In this document: positions 1 through 6,378 of the stretch, in pieces
Layout of the letters: every line of letters begins with the position of its first letter
Numbering within the stretch: position 1 is the stretch's first letter
Assembly: GCA_900544465.1 (NCBI GenBank)
Contig: UQVT01000085.1
Coordinates: 1-8,031 of the forward strand
Source of the DNA: an uncultured Collinsella sp.
Lineage (GTDB): Bacteria > Actinomycetota > Coriobacteriia > Coriobacteriales > Coriobacteriaceae
DNA: 8,031 bases
Direction of reading: 5' to 3'
Position numbers and translations under genes: made by a program
The notes under the pieces: model-generated
The model's database searches: none
What the model was told of the DNA's origin: nothing
The model's input: the letters and a program-made list of their open reading frames with translations, nothing else

Positions 1-95
1 AAAGTACGCTTCCCTCCTCTTTCACGTCACCTTGCTCGCTTAGGGGCGTTTTCGCTGACTTATGCTCAACCTACGATAATTCCAAACTGGGTGAG

Positions 96-2297
96 TTACT
101 CACTGTAGCGGGTGGCGATGGCAGCTTGTACCATTCCGGCGCTCATGAGGTAGGTCACCAGGAAGTAGCCACCGTATGCTGCCAGGAAGATTGCACAGGT
201 AAGGCCCACGGTGCCACCGATGCTCATATTTCCGAAAATGCTCACCAGCTCAATGATCACCTTAAGTGCCACAAAGGAGTGCGCCAGGCCCACTGCCAGC
301 GGGAACAGGAAGAATACCGCCTGCTGCGCCATCACCGAATGGCGAATCTGGCGGTCGTCGCAGCCGATCTGTGCCAGCACACGATAGCTGCGGCTGCCGT
401 CGGCCACGTTGGAGAGTTGCTGAATCGACAGAATCGCCGCGCATGCAACGACCAATACAAAGCCGATGTAGATGGCTAGGTAGCTAATCAAGCCGTTCAT
501 TTGCGCTGCCTGCGTGTACATCTCGGAGCGTGTGATGAAGGTTCCCCACGACCCCGGCTCCTTGCCGTCAACGAGCAGATTGTCGAGCACAGTGTATTTA
601 ATGCTCTCGTCTGCCTCGGTCGTATCCATCCCCTGTTTGTAGTTAACGAGCAGGCTACTGGAATACGGCTGCAGATTAAGTTGGGACAACAGCTCGTCGG
701 CAACGACGACGGTACCCGGATTACTGCCCATCGCCGAGTTGGCGATGGCCGCCGCATCTTCGTCCGACTTATCGGTTGCGGGCTTGAGCGTATGCCCGCC
801 CAAGGTAAGGGCATGGCCGCCAGCCATATACTTGGTGTACAGGTCGACCAGCTCGCCGCCCATATCACACGTGAGCAGATACTGGTCGTGACCGATGTGC
901 ACCGGCTCCTCGCCCATCATCTGGCGCAGTTTGTTGTACTGGCTCGCCGGCGTCACAAACAGACCCATCGTATCGGCATTGCTACCCCCGAACGCCTTGG
1001 GAAGCTTTTCGCCCATGGCCTTGCACATTTCACTTGGAGTCACCGAAGGATCCGAACCGCCAAGCGGGTAACTCAGATACGAATCGATCTGCACATGCTC
1101 ACCGGCAACATCGGCGATATTGACCTTCTTGCCGGTCTCGTCGTTGTTGTCCGCCGACTTGCCCTTGCCGTGCCATGCGGAGTACAAATCGACCGTTGTA
1201 TCGGCTAGCACCATGCGGTCGGCTTCAGACGGATTGACATATTCTTTGTAGTAGTCGAGCGTATCGGGCGTGTAATAGACATACCTCTGAGACACGTCAA
1301 CAGGGTTATAGCGCTCCAGGTTTTCGTTCATCACATTGGCAATCGACATACCGCACGTCACCGAGGTGATGGCCAAAAACAGGAGCATCGCGATGACGCC
1401 CATCGAAAAGCACACCGTGTTGACCTTGGCCGCAAGCTGGCGCACGGTAAACATGTTGAGGCCGCGCCAATACACGCTGCGCAGGCTCTGCAGCAGCTTG
1501 ATGAGCATGCCCGAGAGTCCCCAGAACAGGGCAAAGGTGCCCACGGTAACCATAGCGGTCGTAATGCCAAACTGGTTCATGGCCTCTTGCAGCTTGCTGT
1601 CCGTCGCGGTTAGCGGGAACCCATCACGTAGCAGACGGTAATAGGCCACGCCCACAAGCACCGCGCCCACGGCAAAGATGGCAATCGCGATCCAGGGGTT
1701 GCGTGTCTTGATGCTCTCGTTGCGACGCTCGGCACCCATAAGCTCGATGAGTTTGGTACGACGCACGGCGCGAAGGTTCAGCAGTAGCGTGAGCACAAAC
1801 ATTACGAGCATGCAGGCAAGGGTCAGATTGAACGCATGCACCGAGAAAAAGAAGTGGAAATTGGCGATCTGTGTCTTAAAGAGCGAGGCCGTAAAGAACG
1901 TCATGAGCTGGGAGAGTCCCACACCCAGCACAATGCCGGCGACAAAGGCCACGACCGAGACAATCACCGTCTCGAGCGCCATGATCGTGGCGACGCGTCC
2001 GCGCCCCATGCCGAGCACCTGATACAGGCCAAACTCCTTCTTGCGGCGTTTCATGATGAAGTTATTGGCATACACCATCAAAAAGGCCATGACACCGGCC
2101 AAAAAGTACGTCAGGTCGCCGAGCATGCTGCCCATAACCTGCGCCAAGCCCTCTTCATCGATTCCGGCGATGTCGACCTGCATCGAGATGGTGTTAAAGG
2201 CATAGAAGACCGTGACGCCCAGGGTGAGCGTCAAAAGGTAGACGAGGTAGTCGCGGCCGGCGCGGCGGACGTTACCCCAAGCGAGTTTACAGAGCAT
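96..2297 (-). CDS. BceB/VraG-type ABC transporter permease (FtsX-like), 733 aa
   Basis: This is the membrane subunit of a peptide-antibiotic-type ABC transporter. It matches the BceB layout. TM1 lies near residues 17-37 and TM2-TM4 near 61-80, 104-132 and 154-176. TM5-TM7 lie near 202-220, 245-270 and 296-318. A large extracytoplasmic domain (about 319-600) follows, then TM8-TM10 near 602-628, 660-681 and 695-719. The N-terminus MLCKLAWGNVRRAGRDY and the following LTLTLGVTVFYAF are typical of the family, and KRRKKEFGLYQVLGMGR fits the FtsX coupling region after TM2. I chose the ATG at 2297 over the GTG at 2309 because family members begin at ML-KLA. GGTGAGGG lies just upstream of that ATG. 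The gene overlaps the ATPase gene by 11 nt, implying translational coupling. The extracellular domain of about 280 residues, usually the ligand- or kinase-contacting part, is the least conserved region. Substrate is unknown; bacitracin-like or lantibiotic peptides are the family precedent. No terminator is visible in bases 1-95. Confidence 0.9.
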   Translation of the reverse strand: MLCKLAWGNVRRAGRDYLVYLLTLTLGVTVFYAFNTISMQVDIAGIDEEGLAQVMGSMLGDLTYFLAGVMAFLMVYANNFIMKRRKKEFGLYQVLGMGRGRVATIMALETVIVSVVAFVAGIVLGVGLSQLMTFFTASLFKTQIANFHFFFSVHAFNLTLACMLVMFVLTLLLNLRAVRRTKLIELMGAERRNESIKTRNPWIAIAIFAVGAVLVGVAYYRLLRDGFPLTATDSKLQEAMNQFGITTAMVTVGTFALFWGLSGMLIKLLQSLRSVYWRGLNMFTVRQLAAKVNTVCFSMGVIAMLLFLAITSVTCGMSIANVMNENLERYNPVDVSQRYVYYTPDTLDYYKEYVNPSEADRMVLADTTVDLYSAWHGKGKSADNNDETGKKVNIADVAGEHVQIDSYLSYPLGGSDPSVTPSEMCKAMGEKLPKAFGGSNADTMGLFVTPASQYNKLRQMMGEEPVHIGHDQYLLTCDMGGELVDLYTKYMAGGHALTLGGHTLKPATDKSDEDAAAIANSAMGSNPGTVVVADELLSQLNLQPYSSSLLVNYKQGMDTTEADESIKYTVLDNLLVDGKEPGSWGTFITRSEMYTQAAQMNGLISYLAIYIGFVLVVACAAILSIQQLSNVADGSRSYRVLAQIGCDDRQIRHSVMAQQAVFFLFPLAVGLAHSFVALKVIIELVSIFGNMSIGGTVGLTCAIFLAAYGGYFLVTYLMSAGMVQAAIATRYSE

Positions 2298-3072
2298 CGG
2301 AGCCCTCACCGCCCATCATGGCAACGACCTCCATAATGCGGTCGAAGAACTCTCGGCGGTCGGTGTCGCCGCGGCGCAGCTCGGTGAAGATCTTGCCGTC
2401 TCGAATAAACAGCACACGGCTCGTGTAGCTGGCGGCAAAGCTGTCGTGCGTGACCATGAGCACGGTGGCTCGCAGGCGGCGGTTAAGGGCCTCCAGGCTC
2501 TCGAGCAGCAGGCGAGCGCTCTTGGAATCGAGGGCGCCGGTGGGCTCGTCGGCCATGATCATGGTGGGGTCGGTGACGAGCGCGCGAGCCGCGGCAACGC
2601 GCTGTTGCTGACCGCCGGACATCTGGTAGGGATACTTGTCGAGCACCTGGCTGATGGACAGGCGCGCTGCCACATCCTGCACGCGGGTCGAGATCTCTGC
2701 CGAGTTTGTGCGGGCAATGGTGAGCGGCAGGGCGATGTTCTCGCGTGCCGTGAGCGTATCGAGCAGGTTGGAGTCCTGGAAGATAAAGCCGAGCTCCTCG
2801 CGGCGGAACTGCGAAAGCTTAGCCTGCTTCATGCGCGTCACGTCCTGCCCGTTGATGCGGATCGTGCCACTTGTGGCGCTATCGATGGTCGACACGCAGT
2901 TGAGCAACGTCGACTTGCCCGAGCCCGAAGCGCCCATGATGCCGACGAATTCACCGCGGTTGACGGTAAAGCTGACGTCGTTGAGCGCGCGGGTCACGTT
3001 GCCCAGCGCTCCATATACCTTTTCGAGATGCGCGACCTCCAGTACCGGGGTCGCCATGTGCGTGGTTTGCAT
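2287..3072 (-). CDS. BceA/LolD-type ABC transporter ATP-binding protein, 261 aa
   Basis: This is the cytoplasmic ATPase that powers the permease encoded immediately downstream. All nucleotide-binding motifs are intact: Walker A GASGSGKST (47-55), Q-loop Q99 in FIFQD, signature MSGGQQQ (151-157), Walker B MIMADEP (171-177, catalytic E176), D-loop GALD (179-182) and switch H209 in VTHD. Its length of 261 residues is slightly above the usual 225-255 of the MacB/LolD/BceA class. The C-terminal tail (about 233-261, ending MMGGEGSDAL) is rich in charged residues, as in BceA proteins. The ATG at 3072 has AAAGGA six bases upstream and is preferred over the in-frame ATG at 3057. The stop codon lies inside the start region of the permease gene. 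BceAB modules usually sit beside a histidine kinase and response regulator; none is within this window. The upstream region carries an inverted repeat next to the ribosome site, entered separately. Confidence 0.93.
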   Translation of the reverse strand: MQTTHMATPVLEVAHLEKVYGALGNVTRALNDVSFTVNRGEFVGIMGASGSGKSTLLNCVSTIDSATSGTIRINGQDVTRMKQAKLSQFRREELGFIFQDSNLLDTLTARENIALPLTIARTNSAEISTRVQDVAARLSISQVLDKYPYQMSGGQQQRVAAARALVTDPTMIMADEPTGALDSKSARLLLESLEALNRRLRATVLMVTHDSFAASYTSRVLFIRDGKIFTELRRGDTDRREFFDRIMEVVAMMGGEGSDAL

Positions 3073-3082
3073 ACCGAGTCCT

Positions 3083-3120
3083 TTCTTGCGATTAGTCTAC
3101 GGCATCTATAGTCGCAAGAA
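3083..3120. repeat. 9-bp inverted repeat upstream of the ABC ATPase gene
   Basis: TTCTTGCGA (3083-3091) and TCGCAAGAA (3112-3120) are perfect reverse complements separated by 20 bp. Read on the minus strand, the second arm abuts the AAAGGA ribosome site of the ATPase gene. A possible minus-strand -10 (TATAGA, 3105-3110) lies inside the spacer. It could be a regulator-binding site or, if transcription starts further upstream, an mRNA stem that limits access to the ribosome site. The dyad is directly visible; its role is inference. Confidence 0.5.
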
Positions 3121-3155
3121 GACGAGTCAGCTACCATCGATATGGCTTACGCTTG

Positions 3156-3173
3156 CCTTACCGTTGTGTAAGG
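3156..3173. repeat. 6-bp inverted repeat in the divergent control region
   Basis: CCTTAC and GTAAGG are perfect reverse complements around a CGTTGT spacer. The right arm overlaps TAAGGT (3169-3174), a weak plus-strand -10 candidate 16 bp after TTACGC (3147-3152). It may be a regulatory dyad for the NUDIX-Vsr gene. No T-tract follows, so it does not look like a terminator. Confidence 0.3.
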
Positions 3174-3176
3174 TAC

Positions 3177-3188
3177 GGGTAGCTACCC
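3177..3188. promoter_or_regulatory. Perfect 12-bp palindrome, operator candidate
   Basis: GGGTAGCTACCC is its own reverse complement. It lies 32 bp upstream of the NUDIX-Vsr start, about where a transcript would begin if TAAGGT at 3169-3174 were the -10. The half-sequence AGCTACC recurs at 3129-3135. Palindromes of this size are typical of dimeric repressor sites, but no regulator is identified. Confidence 0.3.
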
Positions 3189-3220
3189 TGCCACGTGTTG
3201 ATGTTGAGAGAGGACTCCTG

Positions 3221-4210
3221 TTGAAGACTGTTCATGTTGCCGCTGGGATCATTCGCAAGGAAGGATCTGATGAGCTGCTTGCCGTGCAGCGCGGCTACGG
3301 CGACATGCAGGGACTTTGGGAGTTTCCCGGTGGCAAGCTCATGCGCGGCGAGTCGCCCGAGGACGCCGTACGCCGCGAGCTTATGGAAGAGTTGCAGGTC
3401 AAAGTCACCAATCTGCGCGATTTCTATACCGTTGAGTACGACTACCCCGATTTTCATCTCTCGATGGAGTGCTACTACTGCTCGCTCGCCGATGAATCCG
3501 ATGAGCCTCAGAAGCACGACCGCCAGCTCGATATCCGCTGGATTCCGCGCACCTCGCTTGCCACGGTTGAGTGGATGCCCGCCGACAAGGGGCTCATTGA
3601 TGCCCTGATCGAGCTGAAGGAAGACCGGCTCGAGGCCAACGGCGCCGCCAACGACGCCGAGGCCGCCACGACCGACGAGCCCGTCACCAAACCCAAGCGC
3701 GCACCTAAGCGTCGCAGCAAAAAGCGTCCCAAGCCCGGTCTGCTCGACGGCATCGATACCTCGGACCTCTCCGCTGACGAGCGTGAACTCGTGCGCCGTC
3801 GCGCCGCCATCAAAAAGTCCATGAAGGGCAACAAGCGCGCCAACACCAAGCCCGAGCTGCTCGTACGACAGCGCCTGCGCGCAGCGGGCCTTACGGGCTA
3901 TCGCTTGGAATGGAAGGTTCCCGGCAAACCCGACATCGCCTTCCCCGGCCGCAAGATCGCCATCTTCGTCAACGGTTGCTTTTGGCACCGCTGCCCCAAG
4001 TGCAACCCGAGCCAGCCCAAGCGCAACGTTGAGTTTTGGGAGGCAAAGTTCCGTCGCAACGTCGAGCGCGACCGCGCTGCCATCGACGCGCTTACCCAAA
4101 TGGGCTGGACGCCCATCACCGTCTGGGAATGTGAGCTCAAGAAAGACCGCATCGATACCACCATGGAAAAGGTCATCGAGCAGGTGCGCGCCGCAGAGCC
4201 GCAGCGCTAG
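3221..4210 (+). CDS. NUDIX hydrolase fused to Vsr mismatch endonuclease, 329 aa
   Basis: This is a two-domain mutation-avoidance protein. Residues 1-135 are a NUDIX domain closest in style to MutT/NudG (GLWEFPGGK at 31-39). The NUDIX box is complete in its catalytic residues: G38, E44, R52-E53-L54, E56-E57; only the late Gly is replaced by Q59. Such enzymes hydrolyse damaged or modified nucleoside triphosphates to monophosphates. Residues 136-195 are a charged linker, strongly basic at 157-172. Residues about 196-329 are a Vsr-type endonuclease: NTKPE with E212, PGKPD with catalytic D238, NGCFWHRCPKC (251-261) with H256, FW-EAK, the NVERD motif, and WEC (302-304). C253, C258, C261 and C304 match the Vsr zinc site, with Cys in place of the usual His. 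V250 and N251 replace E. coli T63 and H64. The TTG at 3221 is the start, with GAGAGAGGA six bases upstream; codons further upstream are an open frame antisense to the ATPase gene. No cytosine methyltransferase gene is nearby. The domain calls are firm; the joint function is inference. Confidence 0.92.
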   Translation: MKTVHVAAGIIRKEGSDELLAVQRGYGDMQGLWEFPGGKLMRGESPEDAVRRELMEELQVKVTNLRDFYTVEYDYPDFHLSMECYYCSLADESDEPQKHDRQLDIRWIPRTSLATVEWMPADKGLIDALIELKEDRLEANGAANDAEAATTDEPVTKPKRAPKRRSKKRPKPGLLDGIDTSDLSADERELVRRRAAIKKSMKGNKRANTKPELLVRQRLRAAGLTGYRLEWKVPGKPDIAFPGRKIAIFVNGCFWHRCPKCNPSQPKRNVEFWEAKFRRNVERDRAAIDALTQMGWTPITVWECELKKDRIDTTMEKVIEQVRAAEPQR

Positions 4211-4464
4211 GAACGAGCCATCCACACGCCCCACACAGGCGAGCCACATCCGCGCCACAAACCTTAGAAAGCCCTTAAGCCCAAAACCTTTCAAAAGTGT
4301 TATTCGATACCTCTGACCTGCAGTTTCATCGTAACACCAAACCAGGTTAAGCCTTTCTTTAGCGCTTCTTTGCAGCAGCCGCGGCATAATACTGCCAACG
4401 CACAGGACCTAGCAGCACACCCCGTGCGCAACCTTTTGGTGGATATCGAGGAGGCCGCATAAGC

Positions 4465-4674
4465 ATGCATTCTTCCAACGACGCAGCACAGCAGCCATCC
4501 CTAAATCATGCAAACCTTTTCTCCTTCCCCCCGACACAGAGAAACGGCCTCCTCGACTCCCCCACCACAAAAACCAAACGCTCAACCGACCAGGAACTCA
4601 ACCTGCGAGCATCCTTCGAAAAGCTCCAAGCATCCCTAGACAAGGCGTTCCCCGAACAGGCAAGAGCAATCTAA
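4465..4674 (+). CDS. Possible small hypothetical protein, 69 aa
   Basis: I do not recognise this ORF. It is supported by GAGGAGG (4448-4454) ten bases upstream of the ATG, and by ending 25 nt before the AraC gene on the same strand. The first 45 residues are polar and low in complexity (many Ser, Asn, Gln, Pro, Thr). Residues about 43-66 could form one amphipathic helix containing LRASFEKLQASLDKAF. There is no signal peptide, membrane segment or known motif. Codon use is more A-rich and less GC-rich in third positions than in the neighbouring genes, which either argues against coding or suggests a recently acquired gene. A possible -10 (CATAAT, 4385-4390) lies upstream without a clear -35. 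It could be a small accessory or leader protein of the AraC gene, or a chance ORF. Confidence 0.4.
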   Translation: MHSSNDAAQQPSLNHANLFSFPPTQRNGLLDSPTTKTKRSTDQELNLRASFEKLQASLDKAFPEQARAI

Positions 4675-4687
4675 GCCCATCGCGCTT

Positions 4688-4693
4688 TATACT
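4688..4693 (+). promoter_or_regulatory. -10 element TATACT for a leaderless AraC transcript
   Basis: TATACT matches the -10 consensus in five of six positions. It ends six bases before the ATG at 4700, so the expected transcription start coincides with the first base of the start codon. No ribosome binding site is present in the 25 nt between the preceding ORF and this ATG. This geometry is the signature of leaderless mRNAs, which are frequent in Actinobacteria. No good -35 is seen at 4665-4670 (AGCAAT). Confidence 0.5.
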
Positions 4694-4699
4694 GATGCC

Positions 4700-5638
4700 A
4701 TGCGAAACATGGATCACATAGAATTGCACCGCGGAGGACGCGAGGAAGCGTTTCCCGAGACCGCCGAAGACTGGCCCTATATTGCCGAACGCGCAGAATT
4801 CGCTCGCTATCCGGGCAATTCCGTCCCCTGGCACTGGCATTCCGAAGTTGAGCTTTTCTACATGGAGCAGGGAGCGATTGACTATCGAACGCGCGCGGCT
4901 CATGAGCACGTACGCTTTGAGGAAGGGTCCGCCGGCTTTATCAACGGCGGCGTTTTGCACAGCACGCTGCAATCACCCAATTCGGCGCCAGCCATTCAAA
5001 TGCTGCATATCTTTCAGCCGTCGATGCTCGGCGATCCCGCGGGACGTCTCCAAAAGCGCTACATCAATCCTTTGCTGCAATGTCGAGGCGTCGATGTGCT
5101 CAAATGGTCGCCCACCAACCCCGACGATATGCCCTTTATCGATTTGCTAAAGAGTTCCTTTAACCACAACCTTCAACGGCCGCAGAACGAGATGGCGCTT
5201 CGAAATAGTTTGTCAGAGCTCTGGATTCAGATTTACGCCAAGGCCGAACCGCTCTTTTCCTCCGACAACGCCTCTTGGATGACCAGCCGCGACGTACAGT
5301 TCAAGGCAATCCTGGACTTTATCCGCGCAAACTATGCAGCCACTATAGATGTGCCCCAGATGGCATCTGCAGCCGGCGTAAGCGAAAGAGAGTGTTACCG
5401 CATTATCGAAGCTTGCGCAGGAACGACCCCGGCGGCATATCTGCGCGCATACCGCGTAAACCGTGCTTGCGAACTTTTGGCACACACCACGCGAACGGTC
5501 CAGACAGTCGCGCGCCAATGCGGCTTTATAACAGCAAGCCATCTTGGCCAGGTATTTAAAGAACAAATGGGGTGCACTCCTTCGAGCTATCGAGCAGCGA
5601 GGCAGAATCTCGATAGCACCAGGCAGAAATCCCGCTAG
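4700..5638 (+). CDS. AraC-family transcriptional regulator with N-terminal cupin, 312 aa
   Basis: This is a cytoplasmic DNA-binding regulator of about the usual AraC length (280-320 aa). The N-terminal ligand-sensing cupin covers about 25-110. It contains the WHWHSEVELFY motif (44-54), with H45, H47 and E51, and a second conserved His, H87, in GGVLHS. The C-terminal DNA-binding domain covers about 200-300. The first helix-turn-helix (about 217-238) has DVPQMASAAGVSERECYRI. The second (about 266-288) has VARQCGFITASHLGQVFKEQ and is followed by the family signature CTPSSYR (292-298). AraC proteins of this type usually activate sugar-use genes in response to a carbohydrate. The likely partner here is the HAD phosphatase gene 56 nt downstream on the same strand. 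The ATG at 4700 is preferred because a -10 element is placed for leaderless transcription at it; an alternative ATG at 4709 also lacks a ribosome site. The ligand cannot be deduced. Confidence 0.9.
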   Translation: MRNMDHIELHRGGREEAFPETAEDWPYIAERAEFARYPGNSVPWHWHSEVELFYMEQGAIDYRTRAAHEHVRFEEGSAGFINGGVLHSTLQSPNSAPAIQMLHIFQPSMLGDPAGRLQKRYINPLLQCRGVDVLKWSPTNPDDMPFIDLLKSSFNHNLQRPQNEMALRNSLSELWIQIYAKAEPLFSSDNASWMTSRDVQFKAILDFIRANYAATIDVPQMASAAGVSERECYRIIEACAGTTPAAYLRAYRVNRACELLAHTTRTVQTVARQCGFITASHLGQVFKEQMGCTPSSYRAARQNLDSTRQKSR

Positions 5639-5694
5639 CCCTTCTTCTGTCACTGCATCAAACTTGCAGGCAAACAACAGAGAGGAGCAATCAT

Positions 5695-6318
5695 ATGAAG
5701 CACTTTGACCATATCGCATTTGACGTTGATGGGACATTGGCAGATACAGAAGAAAGCGTTCTGTCATCACTTGGCCAGATTGTCCAAGAAGAAACCGGCA
5801 AAACGCTCCCCCGACACGAGCTTGAATTTGCCCTCGGCATACCCGGCAAGAACGCCCTTGAGAAACTTGGGATCTACTCACAGGCAACGCTGGATCGCTG
5901 GTGCCAAGTTGCCGCCAGCTTTAAAAGCACCATCAGCGTGTTTCCCGGCTTGCACGAAGTTATCGCAACACTCTCCGACAATGGCTGCAAACTTGGCATC
6001 GTCTCCTCACGTGCGCGCGACGAATACGCAAAAGAAATTGCACCCCTTGGCTTCGATAAGTATTTTGAGCACATCATCCTTGTCGAAGACACAACCGAAC
6101 ATAAACCCGCACCCGCTCCCATGCTCGAATATCTCCGGCGTACGGGCGCGAATCCTGGCAACGTCGTCTACGTTGGCGACACCGTCTACGACGAACAATG
6201 CGCAACTTCGGCAGGGGTCAGTTTTGCCAGAGCGGCATGGGGATCACACCAAGACATCCCAAACGCCACCTACAACCTCAAAACCCCCAACGACCTGCTA
6301 ACCCTAACAACCAAGTAA
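5695..6318 (+). CDS. HAD-superfamily phosphatase, subfamily IA (Gph/PpaX-like), 207 aa
   Basis: This is a cytoplasmic Mg-dependent phosphohydrolase of the haloacid dehalogenase superfamily. Motif I is FDVDGTLAD, with nucleophile D10 and acid/base D12. A helical cap follows at about 16-80. Motif II is IVSSR, with S104. Motif III is K137 in EHKPAPAP, and motif IV is VYVGDTVYD, with D162 and D166. Length is normal for phosphoglycolate phosphatase, PpaX and beta-phosphoglucomutase relatives; substrate cannot be told apart within this group by sequence reading. It begins at the ATG at 5695, with AGAGGAG seven bases upstream. It follows the AraC gene by 56 nt with no terminator between, so the two probably share a transcript, suggesting a sugar phosphate as substrate. 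It ends before the bidirectional terminator at 6423-6465. The C-terminal 20 residues (NLKTPNDLLTLTTK) resemble the usual end of the Gph fold, so the gene appears complete. Confidence 0.88.
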   Translation: MKHFDHIAFDVDGTLADTEESVLSSLGQIVQEETGKTLPRHELEFALGIPGKNALEKLGIYSQATLDRWCQVAASFKSTISVFPGLHEVIATLSDNGCKLGIVSSRARDEYAKEIAPLGFDKYFEHIILVEDTTEHKPAPAPMLEYLRRTGANPGNVVYVGDTVYDEQCATSAGVSFARAAWGSHQDIPNATYNLKTPNDLLTLTTK

Positions 6319-6378
6319 CCCCCGCGCCCCACCCTTTCAGACCTAACGCCACAAGGGCGACGACCTCGAGTAGGTCAA

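Noticed and set aside
1..95. Terminator or gene start beyond the permease gene
   Set aside because: No stable hairpin with a T-tract is visible. AGGAGG on the minus strand at 13-18 may serve a gene outside the window, but no start codon falls within it.
3107..3112. Plus-strand -10 TATAGT with TTGCGA upstream as the NUDIX-Vsr promoter
   Set aside because: The 15-bp spacing is too short and the elements coincide with the dyad next to the opposite gene; evidence is insufficient to call it.
2636..3220. Upstream extension of the NUDIX-Vsr reading frame by 195 codons
   Set aside because: Most of it is antisense to the well-supported ATPase gene, shows no NUDIX-like sequence, and the TTG at 3221 has a proper ribosome site and starts right at the domain.
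3158..4387. 409-codon minus-strand ORF opposite the NUDIX-Vsr gene
   Set aside because: It is a shadow frame with no recognisable domain, and the plus strand carries two intact catalytic domains.
4424..4462. 12-codon GTG-initiated peptide ending two bases before the small ORF
   Set aside because: There is no ribosome site before the GTG, and its final codons simply contain the GAGGAGG site of the next ORF.
6362..6376. GACCT/AGGTC inverted repeat downstream of the HAD gene as a separate terminator
   Set aside because: The stem is only five base pairs and no T-tract follows; the strong terminator at 6423-6465 explains the end of the transcript.
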